Assembly: GCA_025526915.1 (NCBI GenBank)
Contig: JAHLKH010000245.1
Coordinates: forward strand, 1 to 32,710
Length of the DNA: 32,710 bases
DNA from: Entophlyctis helioformis
Taxonomy: Eukaryota > Chytridiomycota > Chytridiomycetes > Chytridiales > Chytriomycetaceae
Direction of reading: 5' to 3'
Position 1 is the first letter of the stretch, and each line of letters begins with the position of its first letter. The notes beneath the pieces were generated by a model. The model searched no databases, was not told the origin of the DNA, and saw only the letters and a program-made list of their open reading frames with translations. Made by a program: the position numbers and the translations under genes. This document shows, one piece after another, positions 1 to 9,770 of the stretch.

Positions 1-2590
1 GCCGGGTGCAGCCCTCGGGACGGTGTTCGTGCAGCCACTGCACCGTGGCCAGGTGCCCGTTGCCGGCCGCGTCGTCCATGGCAGCAGTCGTGCAGCCCTC
101 GGCTCGGTTCTCGTGCAGAAACATCACAACGTCCAAGTGCCCTTCGTCTGCTGCGCCATCCATTGCTGCAGTCGTGCATCCTTCAGGCCGGTGCTCGTGG
201 AGCCAGATGACTACCGGCAAGTGCCCCCTGCGTGCTGCTGCGTCCATCGCGCGACGTGTGCACCCCTCGTCACGGTGACTGTGCAGCCACATCACCACAT
301 GCAGGTGTCCATTGGCTGCTGCGCCATCCATTGCTGCTGTTGAACACCCTTCGCTTCGATTGTCATGCAGCCACTGCACGACATCCAAGTGGCCATACTC
401 TGCCGCGCGGTTCATGGCCGCCTGCGTGCATCCTTCCGTGCGATGCTGATGAAGCCACTGGACAATGTCCAGTCGCCCGATCCGTGCAGCACCATCCATG
501 GCTTGCGCTGTGCAGCCCTCTTCGCGGTTGGCATGCAGCCACCGCACCACATCAAAATGCCCGGCACATGCAGCAAAGTCCATTGCGCCGGTTGTGCATC
601 CCTCGGTCCGATTCTCGTGTAGCCATTGCACCACATCCAAGTGCCCGTATGCTGCTGCTCCGTCCATCGCACCTGCACTGCATCCCTCGGTCCTGCACGT
701 GTGTAGAAACTCGACGACGCTCAAATGCCCGTTGCTGGCTGCCGCATCAAGTGCCTTGGTTGTGCATCCTTCCGTTCGATGCTCATGCAGATACTGCACA
801 ATGTCCAGCCTGCCAGACCGCGCCGCACTGTCCATCGCCTTGGTTGTGCATCCCTCGCCTCGGCGCTCGCAAAGGAACGCCACCATCTCAGCGTGTCCGT
901 TGGCTGCAGCCGCATCCATCGCGTCCGTCGTGCACCCCTCGCGACGGTGGTGGCTCAAGAACTGGACCACGTCAAGGTGGCCCTTGGCTGCCGCCCCGTC
1001 CATCGCATCCGTGGTGCATCCCTCCCTCCGATGCGTGTGCAACCAGGTGACCACATCCAGATGGCCGTGTCGCGCGGCTCTGTCCATTGCATCGACGCTG
1101 CATCCTTCGTTGCGGTGGGTGTCGAGCCACTCGAGGATATCCATGCGACCGTACTGCGCCGCCGTGTCCATCGCATCCGTGGTGCACGACGCTTCCGCCG
1201 TCGCGTGGATGGCCTGCACAGTTTCCATGCTCTCGTACCGCACGGCAAGATCCAAGGCTGAGATGCCTGGGTACAGCATCGACACTCGCGCGTCCAGATC
1301 GGCCACATGCACCATCATGGCATCTAGTAGAAGGTGCCGCAAAAGCCGTACATGGCCGTATCGGATGGCACTGATGGCGAGACCAATGGGTTCGTCAAAC
1401 GACACCATATCGGCCCAGACGTTGCGCATAGGGACATGCACAAGAACTCGACTGGCTGCTCGTGGGAATCGGGCACAGAGCCGGTGGTACATGGGACGGT
1501 TGCTCACGAGCACGACGTCTTCGACTTGCATGCGGTAGTCGGGCAGCCGGCCCAAGTCGCCCTGCCAGTCGATCGCAATGGCCTGCCGCCAGATGGCACG
1601 CGCCGTCGGGACGTCGACGTCGGTCTTGGTGCCGAGCAGTCCGCACAGGAAGCGTGTGAGGTGGCCCGCGCGCTGGAGGATCATGATGCGCAGCTCGGCT
1701 GGGAGCTTGTCCCATGCGCTGCCTCCCCACGGCAGCTGCGGAGGGTCCGATCCGGTGCATGCAGGCATCTGTGTGGCGTGGGCAGCCGCCACTGCTGCCG
1801 TCGCTGCTGCAGACAGTGTCTTGGCGGCTGTGGCGGCTGCGGTGCATGCGGCTGCGGCTGCAGACGACGCTGCCAGAGCGGCACTGACCGCCGCTGGACG
1901 GTTGCCGGCTGCACCGCTCGTCTCGGCTGCAGCCACGGCAGCCCGAACAGCCGTGTGGGCATCGGCGGCGGCGTGGGCAGCAGTCTCGGCGAGGCTGGCC
2001 ATGCTGCCGTCGGCGTCGGTGGCAGCAGCAGCTGCGAGAGCGTCTCGGACGGCTGCGGTGCTTTCGACGGCGGTTGCTGACGCAGCAGCGGCTGCTTGGA
2101 CGGCGGCAGCGGCGGCGTGGGCGGCAGCCGTCGCTCTGGCAGCCAGTAGCGGCTTGCTGACCGTCTGGATGGCGGCAACAGCCAGCCTGGCTGTGTTGGC
2201 GGCGGCGGCGGCTGTCTTGGCTGCGGTGCTGGCGGCGGCCGTGGACTCGGCGGCTGTGGCAGCAAGCATGGCGATCCTGTCTGTGGCAGCATCGGCACCA
2301 GCAGCATCGGCAGCACCAAGAGCAGTCTCGTTGCTGTCCATGGCCGTCGTTGGAACCGTCGTTGGAACCGTCGCTTGGAGAACAGCCGGCAACATCCATT
2401 GCAGCGCCAGATCGCCTCGAGGACCACAGCGCAGCGACACCGACACAAGAGCGCAACGGCAGACAGCCTGCAGCATCTGCACAGTCGCCAGATCCCCCGC
2501 AGCCCCAGCCGCCGCCGCCACGTCCATCGCATGCCGTCCGTCTGCGTCGGTGCAGCAGAGCGCGAGATCGATGGCGTTGTGGGCTGGCAT
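1..2590 (-). CDS. Ankyrin-repeat protein with F-box-like head (3' end beyond window)
   Basis: An open frame runs without a stop from an ATG at 2590 off the left edge, giving about 863 visible codons. An in-frame TAA lies shortly upstream of that ATG. An internal ATG at 2341 is an alternative start. Order of parts: a short helical segment, a long alanine-rich probably helical stretch (about residues 83-277), an F-box-like segment near residue 292 (WDKLPAELRIMIL), then from about residue 468 fourteen tandem 28-residue ankyrin-type units of the form GCTTDAMDxAAxxGHLDVVxWLHExRxE. The same head and repeat type occur in the divergent gene at 3153, so the two are paralogues. Ankyrin arrays bind protein partners. 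An F-box-like head could link bound targets to an SCF ubiquitin ligase, but that role is inference. No catalytic domain is seen, and the C terminus is not in the window. Confidence 0.85.
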   Translation of the reverse strand, partial: MPAHNAIDLALCCTDADGRHAMDVAAAAGAAGDLATVQMLQAVCRCALVSVSLRCGPRGDLALQWMLPAVLQATVPTTVPTTAMDSNETALGAADAAGADAATDRIAMLAATAAESTAAASTAAKTAAAAANTARLAVAAIQTVSKPLLAARATAAAHAAAAAVQAAAAASATAVESTAAVRDALAAAAATDADGSMASLAETAAHAAADAHTAVRAAVAAAETSGAAGNRPAAVSAALAASSAAAAACTAAATAAKTLSAAATAAVAAAHATQMPACTGSDPPQLPWGGSAWDKLPAELRIMILQRAGHLTRFLCGLLGTKTDVDVPTARAIWRQAIAIDWQGDLGRLPDYRMQVEDVVLVSNRPMYHRLCARFPRAASRVLVHVPMRNVWADMVSFDEPIGLAISAIRYGHVRLLRHLLLDAMMVHVADLDARVSMLYPGISALDLAVRYESMETVQAIHATAEASCTTDAMDTAAQYGRMDILEWLDTHRNEGCSVDAMDRAARHGHLDVVTWLHTHRREGCTTDAMDGAAAKGHLDVVQFLSHHRREGCTTDAMDAAAANGHAEMVAFLCERRGEGCTTKAMDSAARSGRLDIVQYLHEHRTEGCTTKALDAAASNGHLSVVEFLHTCRTEGCSAGAMDGAAAYGHLDVVQWLHENRTEGCTTGAMDFAACAGHFDVVRWLHANREEGCTAQAMDGAARIGRLDIVQWLHQHRTEGCTQAAMNRAAEYGHLDVVQWLHDNRSEGCSTAAMDGAAANGHLHVVMWLHSHRDEGCTRRAMDAAARRGHLPVVIWLHEHRPEGCTTAAMDGAADEGHLDVVMFLHENRAEGCTTAAMDDAAGNGHLATVQWLHEHRPEGCTR

Positions 2591-3152
2591 GTGCTCGAGT
2601 GGGAGGCATCGTTGGTGAGGGCATGCGATGCTGCTTTACATTGTGTGTCGGTTGTGAGGCTGCGAACCGTTCGTCCAAGCCACGTTGCCTATGCCCTGCG
2701 CGAATAGCCACACTCCGCTCCTCTGTGCACTCGAGCGCAAAGTGCGCAATCTCCAGCGTGTTTCCCAGATCCTCGCCGCACAGAATGCAGCGTAAGCGGT
2801 TGCCAAACGGGTGGGCTGGGTCGAGCAGGTTGGCACTGATGGCATGGCGAGCCGTGAAGATGCCGCCCACACGAGAGAGCATCAGGAACCGCACATCTTC
2901 CGAGCGTCGCAGGTCAATGACCTGATCGCGACTGATATTGGCTGTCTTGTGGTATCTGGACCGCAGTGTGGATGGCGGCCGTGTCGCACTTGCTGGCCGA
3001 CTTGAGGCCATCCTTCTCTGGACACTTGCTGCCCATGCCGCTGCACAGCAAGCGAGCGAGCAGACCACCAGAGCCAAGAGTGCTGCAATGGACGCGATCA
3101 CTTCGAGTGGATCTTGTCCTCACAGCCACAAAGCGAGCAAGCGTCTGTGGCA
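2591..3152. other. Intergenic region between divergent ankyrin genes
   Basis: These 562 bases separate the start codons of two divergent ankyrin genes, so both promoters should lie here. Most of the space is taken by a non-LTR retrotransposon remnant at 2654-2981. I see no convincing TATA box. An ATG at 3088 on the plus strand is out of frame with the downstream ankyrin gene and would need splicing to be used. Confidence 0.5.
2654..2981 (-). mobile_element. Non-LTR retrotransposon 3' fragment, copy A
   Basis: The minus-strand translation includes CILCGEDLGNTLEIAHFALE followed by Cys. This is the CX2C..H..C zinc-knuckle layout found near the C terminus of reverse transcriptases of LINE-type elements. 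Upstream of it come the patterns LMLSRVGGIFTARHAISANL and DPAHPFGN. The whole stretch is closely similar, by eye near 85-90 percent, to copy B at 9080-9405 on the same strand, with base changes that leave the reading frame largely intact in both. No complete element is present. It is best read as a truncated, dead fragment lying between two ankyrin genes. Confidence 0.75.
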
Positions 3153-4832
3153 ATGCAGACGAAGCGACAGGCGACGGCAGACAACGCAGACGCAACGACA
3201 GCCAGCGACGAGCATGTGCGCCGTCTGCAGAGCCAGCTGCAGAGCACAGCAGAGCAGCTGGTTGCCCTTGGCCGCACCGACATTGTGCTTGCTGTGGTCG
3301 AGCAGGTCGTTGCAGCGAGTGGCAGCCAAGCCGTCGAGCCAGGACAGCCAGGACAGCCGCCAGCCAAGCGACTCAAGACGGCAGCAGCAGCAGCGACTGC
3401 ACAGCCATGTGTGCCTCGTTGTGTGGTGCCGCCAGCCACCGGCGACCTCGCCTTTGGCAGCAGCCACTGGGACGGCAAGCCCGCCGAGATCCACGCCATG
3501 ATCCTCAAGCTGGCCGGCCCGCTCACGCTCTTCGTCAACGGCATACTCGGCGACACGGCCACGCTCGACGAAGCGATCAAGATGCAGCTGTGGACCGATG
3601 CGTTCAAGATGGACTGGCAGGGCGATCTGGCTCTGCTGCCTGACGTTAGGCTGACGGCCGACAACGGGCTGCTCCTCGCACACTCTCGCTCCATGTACGA
3701 CCGTCTCTGCAAGCGCTTTCCGCAGTACACCGAGATCGAGTGCGCCAAAGTCGACGCACGCAACAACTACTACTGGCAGTCGATCAGTTATGATAGAAGC
3801 GATGGCCATCGTTTGCTTCTCATTCCCATGCGACACGGCTGGTTCGATCAGCTCAGGTTTTCGAAACCGATCGCACTCGCTCGCTTGGCCATCCGTTATG
3901 GGCTCCTCGATCTGCTCAAGCATCTCGACGACAAGTACAAGACGCTCCAACGCTGGATGGCCAAGCAAGATCCGGCAAGCTCGTACTGGCACAGTGCAGT
4001 TGCTCAAGCCGCACGTTGTGGAAGTCTTGAGGTCATGCAGTATCTGTTTGAGAGGGGCGTGACAGGATGCACGACGGATGCCATGAATTTGGCGGCTGCC
4101 AATGGCCATCTGCCTGTCGTCAAGTGGCTGCATGTCAATAGGACAGAGGGATGTACGAAGTGGGCGATGGATTTCGCGTCTGGCGGTGGCCATCTTCATG
4201 TCGTCAAGTGGCTCCACGAGAACAGGACGGAAGGATGTACGACTGCTGCGATGGACAATGCGGCTGCCAACGGTCATCTGCACGTCGTCATCTGGCTCCA
4301 CGAGAACAGGACGGAAGGATGCACAACAAAGGCGATGGACAGCGCAGCCGGTAATGGGCACAAGAATGTTGTCTTCTGGCTGCACGCCAACAGGACTGAA
4401 GGATGCACGACGTTGGCCATGGCTAATGCTGCGGGTTCTGGCCATCTGCATCTTGTCAAGTGGCTCCATGAGACCCGCAATGTTGAGTGTTTGACTCGCG
4501 CGCTGGATGCTGCCATCCGCTCGGGACACGTGGACGTCGTCAAGTACATGCACTCCAAGGGCGGCCGCGCATCAAACGATGCCATTGATCGCATGCCAAA
4601 CATTGGTAATGCCGAGATGCTGCAGCACTTGCTGGATCAAGGATACGCGGTTGAACTCAGAGCACTCGAACGTGCCAAGACGGTCGATGTCACCAATGTT
4701 CTCCTTGGCAGCCTCACACTGGAGCGGGCACAGGCGCTGCTTGCTCAAGCAAACCAACGAACCGCCACCAAGACCATGATCAAGAGACTCGAATCGACCA
4801 TTAAGAAACTGCAGAAACCGCGCAGGCAATGA
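3153..4832 (+). CDS. Ankyrin-repeat protein with F-box-like head
   Basis: Intronless gene of 559 codons from the first in-frame ATG (3153) to TGA at 4830. The N terminus is polar and may be coiled coil, followed by a basic PPAKRLKTAA stretch near residue 70 that could be a nuclear localisation signal. Next is an F-box-like segment near residue 105 (WDGKPAEIHAMILKLAGPLT), a linker containing MDWQGDLALLPD that matches the neighbour's IDWQGDLGRLPD, then one degenerate repeat and about seven 28-residue ankyrin units from residue 305, five with the strong GCTTxAMDxAAxNGHLxVVxWLHExRTE pattern. The last two decay. A lysine-rich tail ends the protein. It is a paralogue of the minus-strand gene ending its 5' side at 2590. 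The role is probably protein binding; an SCF adaptor role is inferred from the head only. Confidence 0.88.
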   Translation: MQTKRQATADNADATTASDEHVRRLQSQLQSTAEQLVALGRTDIVLAVVEQVVAASGSQAVEPGQPGQPPAKRLKTAAAAATAQPCVPRCVVPPATGDLAFGSSHWDGKPAEIHAMILKLAGPLTLFVNGILGDTATLDEAIKMQLWTDAFKMDWQGDLALLPDVRLTADNGLLLAHSRSMYDRLCKRFPQYTEIECAKVDARNNYYWQSISYDRSDGHRLLLIPMRHGWFDQLRFSKPIALARLAIRYGLLDLLKHLDDKYKTLQRWMAKQDPASSYWHSAVAQAARCGSLEVMQYLFERGVTGCTTDAMNLAAANGHLPVVKWLHVNRTEGCTKWAMDFASGGGHLHVVKWLHENRTEGCTTAAMDNAAANGHLHVVIWLHENRTEGCTTKAMDSAAGNGHKNVVFWLHANRTEGCTTLAMANAAGSGHLHLVKWLHETRNVECLTRALDAAIRSGHVDVVKYMHSKGGRASNDAIDRMPNIGNAEMLQHLLDQGYAVELRALERAKTVDVTNVLLGSLTLERAQALLAQANQRTATKTMIKRLESTIKKLQKPRRQ

Positions 4833-5075
4833 ATGGACAGCCAATAATCGCAGTTGGAATGAAGAAGCGATTGCCGCGCTTGTTGAAAACAAACGCCATC
4901 TGCCACTTGTCTGCCCATGTCGCCACGACTTCCACCGCGGCTGCCAGTTCTGCATGCAACTCTGCGAGGATGACCACATCGTCTGCCAACATCAGTCCAC
5001 GGGTGCCATGGCCGTCGGCCACAGCAGGAATGTTGATCTCAAGGATGCCATATTCGATGACATCTAGAGTCTTTG
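4833..5075 (-). mobile_element. Reverse transcriptase fragment of a non-LTR retrotransposon
   Basis: Minus-strand translation reads INIPAVADGHGTRGLMLADD and continues VVILAELHAELAAAVEVVAT then WADKWQMAF. This is the reverse transcriptase palm around the catalytic xxDD motif (here LADD) and the helix after it, as in LINE-type elements. The fragment begins immediately after the ankyrin gene's stop codon at 4832 and is open on its upstream side to about 5075. It is too short to be functional. The element's orientation matches copies A and B. The rest of 4833-5274 holds a CT-rich run near 5093-5112 and the presumed promoter of the gene at 5275. Confidence 0.72.
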
Positions 5076-5274
5076 GGACTTTCGTGGCTCTCTGTCTCTC
5101 TCTCTCTCGCTTGTCGCCAACATCTGTGAGCGATCTGCAGTCGAAGTTGAGATCTGGACGCGACGGTCACGTGACTGTGGTTGCTTGTTCAGAGCGCTGA
5201 CAGCGACCGCTGCTTGCCTCGAACGTCCAACACTCTGCTCAGAGCCGGTCTCGGAAGCCAGCCCAGAAGCCAGC

Positions 5275-8200
5275 ATGGATACGCACACCGCAAAGTCTCT
5301 TGTTGCTCGCCTTCTGCCAGCGGACGACACAGACGCAGCCATTGCTGATGCAGTGAATGCATGGACGGTGGTTGAAGGCATGCTGGCCCGTGTCTGTCAA
5401 CAGCCCGTTCTGAGCATCGGCCAACAACAACCGCCAGCTGACACCAGCCGCTGTCTGTGTTTGTGTTTTGGCATGCAGTTGCCCAGCATTCAAACGGCTC
5501 CAACGGCCCCGTAAGTGCCCTGTTTAAAGCTGGCCTGTCACAGACCATCATCTCGGCACTCTCGCACACCTCGTCGCTCGTCAAGGTTCGTCGTCCATCG
5601 CCAATGCCACTTGCCTCGCTGCCAAACCCCATGGCACGAGGCGTTGGTGGCAGATCTGGTGTCGCTCTCGACTGATGGACATGCTGCCAGGTTGCTGCGT
5701 TGCAAGTGGCTGGTCGCCTTGCTCGGAATGTCCATTCAGTCAACAACAGGAGGCCGTCTGCCATGCAGGATCTGGGATCCGTCATCATTGGGCTGCTTCT
5801 TGACAACGACACCAGTGTCCGAGCAGCTGTAAGCATCCGTCATTCGTTCAGCATTATCACCATGGTCTCCAGCTGACACCGCATGCGACACTGTCAGGCA
5901 GCAAACACCGCGTTGGACATGGCTAGCGACAGCCTATGGTGTTTCTGGGTTTCGGAAAACAGCAGCCTGTTTGCTCGAGCGATCGCGGCGCAGACTGAGC
6001 GAGACATGATCCTGAATCTGCTTGGTGCCATAAGAAGGCGCAATGTTGAAAACAACCTTTGGAACAACGTGAGCGCTATTCTACCAACACACTCGCACTG
6101 CCACCATCATACCATGCATTTGCTGACCGTTTTCAATGGCAGCGGCATGAAAGGGAGCTTTTGGGCTCGATACTGCCACTGCTTGACATGGACGAAGAAG
6201 TTGCAGCAGATGCAGCCACTTGCATTCCTTTCTTTGTCCCATCCGATGCATCCGAATTCAACGACATGCATGTTGTGCTTGCAATCATCAACAAGCTCAA
6301 GTAAGTCGCAGTCGGAATGATCTGCATTGCACGATGCTAATGCTTGCTTCGTCTGCATGGATCAGAGAACCTCATGAGCCGCGCCTTCAGCTGGTACTTG
6401 CTAAAGCTATGTGCGAGTTTCTGGGCAGAGATAGAGGAAAGGGTCTGGTTCAAAGAGCAGTCCAAGCCGGAATCCTGGATGCACTTGACGCCATCCTGGC
6501 ACAATCGCTTGCTGCCATCGATCAGCACTGCGAGCTTGTCAGCAACGTCTTTCAGATCGTTGTCCTCATCATCAGCCAGAATGATCTCGCAGTCAGCAGC
6601 GCAGCATTGTCACCTGTCCTAACGAAGCTCATCAGCCTCGTTGGCCATCAAAACAAGGAGCTTGCAAAGACTGTCCTCGAACAACTGTATGAGCCCATCC
6701 GGTACGCCAACTCCACCAGTCATGCGGCCATCATTGCGCGGTATCTGCAACAAGGCATCATTTCTGCTCTCCTCAAGAACATCAAGCATTCGGGCATTGG
6801 AGATGGCACAGTTGTTGAAATGCTGCACACACTGTTGACGGAGTTTGCCGACAAGCCAGAGAATCCCGTCGCAGTCAAGATGGATGCCATTGGATTCCCC
6901 GCCGTGCTCCAAGGTGTTATCGGTCACACTGACACGACCGGTAGAATGCTGGAGAAGCTGTTGGAGATTATGGACAAGCACTTTCCAAAGCATTTCAAGA
7001 CCGCCGATCCGTCCATCCTGCCCAACAAGAACAGCGCTGGTCTTCCGAAGTCGCTCATTCCCGAGATGTGGCAGTGGCACCTTACACTCAAGGAGCGCGA
7101 GTATCTTGTACTTCGTGGCACCATCCTCAACAAGCCGCTCTGGTGGACCAAGTTCACGGATGCCACCATTGCAGCCCAATGGCGCGATGAGGCTGCTGCG
7201 CAAGGTGCTTCGCGGCGTGCACTGAGGCTGCTGTTCAGCGAGCTAAAGTATCTGGCCAAGCGTGAGATACGCACCGTCAAGCTTGCAAGCGGCGATGCGG
7301 TGACGGTCACGCCTGGTGCCGTCAAATGCACAACCATGTCGGACGGTGCCGTGCCAGAGTCGCTGCGAGACGCTCTCATCCGCCAAGTTGCCGTGCTTGA
7401 GAACGTCCCAGACCGCAAGAAGGACTGGCATCCAGGCTCGGACGGCAAGGTGCTTGATCTCGTGCATCCATCACTCTACCCGCTCGTGTACGGCCGCAGC
7501 CTGGTTCTGTCCCGCGACGATCGCGCCACGGCCACTTCAACGCCGCCATGGGATCTTGTGGCCAAGAGCGAGTGTGTGTCTGGCGAACCAACATTTGAAT
7601 GGGACGCAAAGTACATGTCAAAGCGTTTCCAGTGGCTGCCGTCCGAGTTCCTCGTCCACGACAACGGCACCGTGTCCATCAACTCGTACATCAACAACCT
7701 GCATCCGATCTGGCACAACTCGCTCAACAAGACGATCGCCAAGGTGTTTGAGCGGTTCGTGCCGCTGTTTGAGAGTCTCTTCGGGTACAGATACGGCTTT
7801 TGTACATACATCGATGATCCAAACAGCCTGTACATGACAGGTCGCCAGCTGCTCGCTTTTGAAACCATGGTCGATGAGCTACCAGACGACGATGATAACA
7901 AGGCGTACAAGAGGGCTGTTGATGCCGTTGAAATGGCAAAGTCGGATGAGATCGACGTGGACGATGAGGAGTGCTGGGACGAATTCCTTGAATCGGGCTT
8001 TTTGCAGCCGCGACTACCGGCCAAGTTTTCGCCACCCAGTCGGCGAGTTACACCCGTCAGCTTGCGCAGCCGCGACCTGCAAGTCATTGTCAAGCTCGCC
8101 AACATCCATCTGACGCCCGAAATTCCCGAGTATGGCGGCGACGACTGGCACATCGACGGCACAGTCAACGAGTCGATTGTCGCCACAGGCATCTACTACT

Positions 8201-8739
8201 ACGACATGGTCAACATCACCGAGCCGCGTCTGGCGTTCCGCACCACAGTCAACACTGAAGACCCGCCATTCAAGTACGAGCTGGGCGAGTACATGTACTA
8301 CGAAGAGGTGTATGGGTTCGAGAACGAGATTGGCGAGGGTGTGCAGGATCTCGGAAGCATCCAAGCGAGCCAAGGCCGATGCATCGCATTCCCCAACAAC
8401 TGGCTGAACAAGGCCGAGCCGTTCAAGCTGGCAGATCCGTCCAAGCCGGGACACTGCAAGACGCTTGTCTTCTTCCTTGTGGATCCTAACAAGCGTGTTG
8501 TGTCGACTGCACACGTGGCGCCACAGCAGCAGGACTGGCACGAGACGGGCGTGGTTGCGTCGCGGCTGCCGCCTGAGCTTGGCTTGTACATTACGCCCCA
8601 TGTCCATGGCACAATGAGCACGGCCGAGTCGCATGCAGTACGTGCTCAGCTGCTGAAAGAACGATCAGGCATTGATGATGAGCGCATGGATGAGATCGGG
8701 TCGTTTCACCTGTTCGATGAGCGTGACACATACTATTGA
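5275..8739 (+). CDS. ARM/HEAT-like repeat protein fused to DUF4246 putative 2OG-Fe(II) oxygenase domain
   Basis: Six exons are inferred: 5275-5389, 5479-5585, 5691-5828, 5898-6068, 6143-6300 and 6366-8739. Together they give 1020 residues in a consistent phase. The first donor is the least certain, with GTs at 5390 and 5396 both fitting. Residues 1 to about 440 are alpha-helical and resemble armadillo/HEAT repeats (for example GPVSALFKAGLSQTIISALS). From about 460 the protein matches the fungal and bacterial DUF4246 family: LHPSLYPLVYG, WLPSEFLVHDNGTVSINSYI, then DWHIDG near residue 823 and PGHCKTLVFFLVDP near 924. The HxD pair (about H825, D827) and later His (about H926) have the spacing expected of an iron- and 2-oxoglutarate-dependent oxygenase, but the usual following Arg is replaced by Lys. 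Substrate unknown. The oxygenase activity is inference. Confidence 0.87.
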
Positions 8740-9515
8740 AATGGAATTGGCACGCCAGGTTTGAGGAGGGGGTAATTGTGGCACGCGTTCACGCACACAT
8801 TCTCAATGCATTGATGCTACAAATGGGAGGGTTTCGATTGCATTCATCCTTGGAATGAACCCGACAGCCGCAATGCAAAGCCACAGATCTGAACCGCGGA
8901 ATATGAGAAGCGTTGCCACCTTGTCACAAAGAGATCCACTTGGCGCTGACTTTGGCATTGACGCTACATTCTGGAGACACGAATCCTCAATCACAACCAA
9001 CTGACTTCTGTCTTCAATGGACAAGTATGCCGTTCAATTCCAAGTGCTCGCACTGCACGCTCCACCAGCCATGGCGCGTGATGCTGTGAACCTTGCATCC
9101 AAGCCACGCTGCCCATGCGCTGTGCGGATAGCCACACTCCGCTCCTCTGTGCACTTGAGCACAAAGTGTGCAATCTCCAGCGTGCTTCCCAGATCCTCGC
9201 CGCACAGAATGCAGCATGAACCGTTGCCAAACGAGTGGGCTGGGTCGAGCAGGTTGGCATTGATGGCGCGGCGAGCAGTGAAGATGCCGCCCACACGAAA
9301 GAGCATCAGGAGCCGAGTGCCTTCCGAGCGTCGCGGGTTAATGGCCGGATCGCGACTGATGTTGGCTGTCTTGTGGCATCTGGACCGCAGTGTGGATGGC
9401 AGCCGGACGGCATGGCAGCGCAGCATGGCAGCGATGGCCAAAAAGAGAAGGAGAGACCGAGGGCGAGTGTGGCAAAATGGATGTGATGTCAGAGCCACAG
9501 GCAAAACAGGAGAGT
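8740..9515. other. Gene-poor spacer holding a retrotransposon scrap
   Basis: No gene is supported here. The interval holds the 3' flank of the DUF4246 gene, retrotransposon copy B at 9080-9405, and the 3' flank of the tRNA-Pro gene. Short open frames on the plus strand around 9017-9577 are the reverse complement of copy B and show no protein-like composition of their own. Confidence 0.6.
9080..9405 (-). mobile_element. Non-LTR retrotransposon 3' fragment, copy B
   Basis: Near-duplicate of copy A at 2654-2981 in the same orientation. Minus-strand translation contains LLMLFRVGGIFTARRAINAN, then LLDPAHSFGN and the zinc-knuckle CILCGEDLGSTLEIAHFVLK followed by Cys. The sequence outside these limits diverges sharply from copy A, which places the shared fragment ends near 9080 and 9405. 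It lies about 110 bases from a tRNA-Pro gene, a common kind of neighbour for retroelement insertions. The reverse transcriptase core is missing. Confidence 0.75.
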
Positions 9516-9588
9516 GGGGTCACCCCGGACTCGAACCGGGAGCCCCTCGCACCCTAAGCGAGAATCATAACCCTTAGACCAGTGACCG
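9516..9588 (-). tRNA. tRNA-Pro (anticodon AGG)
   Basis: On the minus strand the D arm begins TGGTCTAAGGGTTATGA. The anticodon arm TCTCGCTTAGGGTGCGAG carries AGG, and the T arm is CCCGG TTCGAGT CCGGG. The acceptor stem pairs six of seven positions (GGTCAC with GTGACC). The outermost pair is C-C if standard numbering is used. No intron is seen. A TTTT run about 12 bases past the 3' end (GTTTTGCC on the minus strand) fits an RNA polymerase III stop. Only the 1-72 mismatch is odd. Confidence 0.9.
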
Positions 9589-9770
9589 CCCTCCTTGTAG
9601 ACTTCATCCCCCCATCACACACAACCCCAAACGCCACAATCGATTGAGACGCCACGCTCACATTTCCCAACCATCACAACATGGATTGACTCAACAGGGC
9701 TTGCTCCAACTCCTCCTTGACATGAAGAAATGCTCAATTTCATTGCCGAAAAACAAACAAACAACAGCCA

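Noticed and set aside
465..1538. Plus-strand open frame with regular VVHPS repeats
   Set aside because: The periodicity is the reverse complement of the 84-bp ankyrin repeats.
1395..3101. Long minus-strand open frame of 568 codons overlapping the left ankyrin gene
   Set aside because: It is Arg/Cys/Ser-rich, out of frame with the ankyrin coding sequence, and its left half is the shadow of the alanine-rich coding region. Only its right end is meaningful, as retrotransposon copy A.
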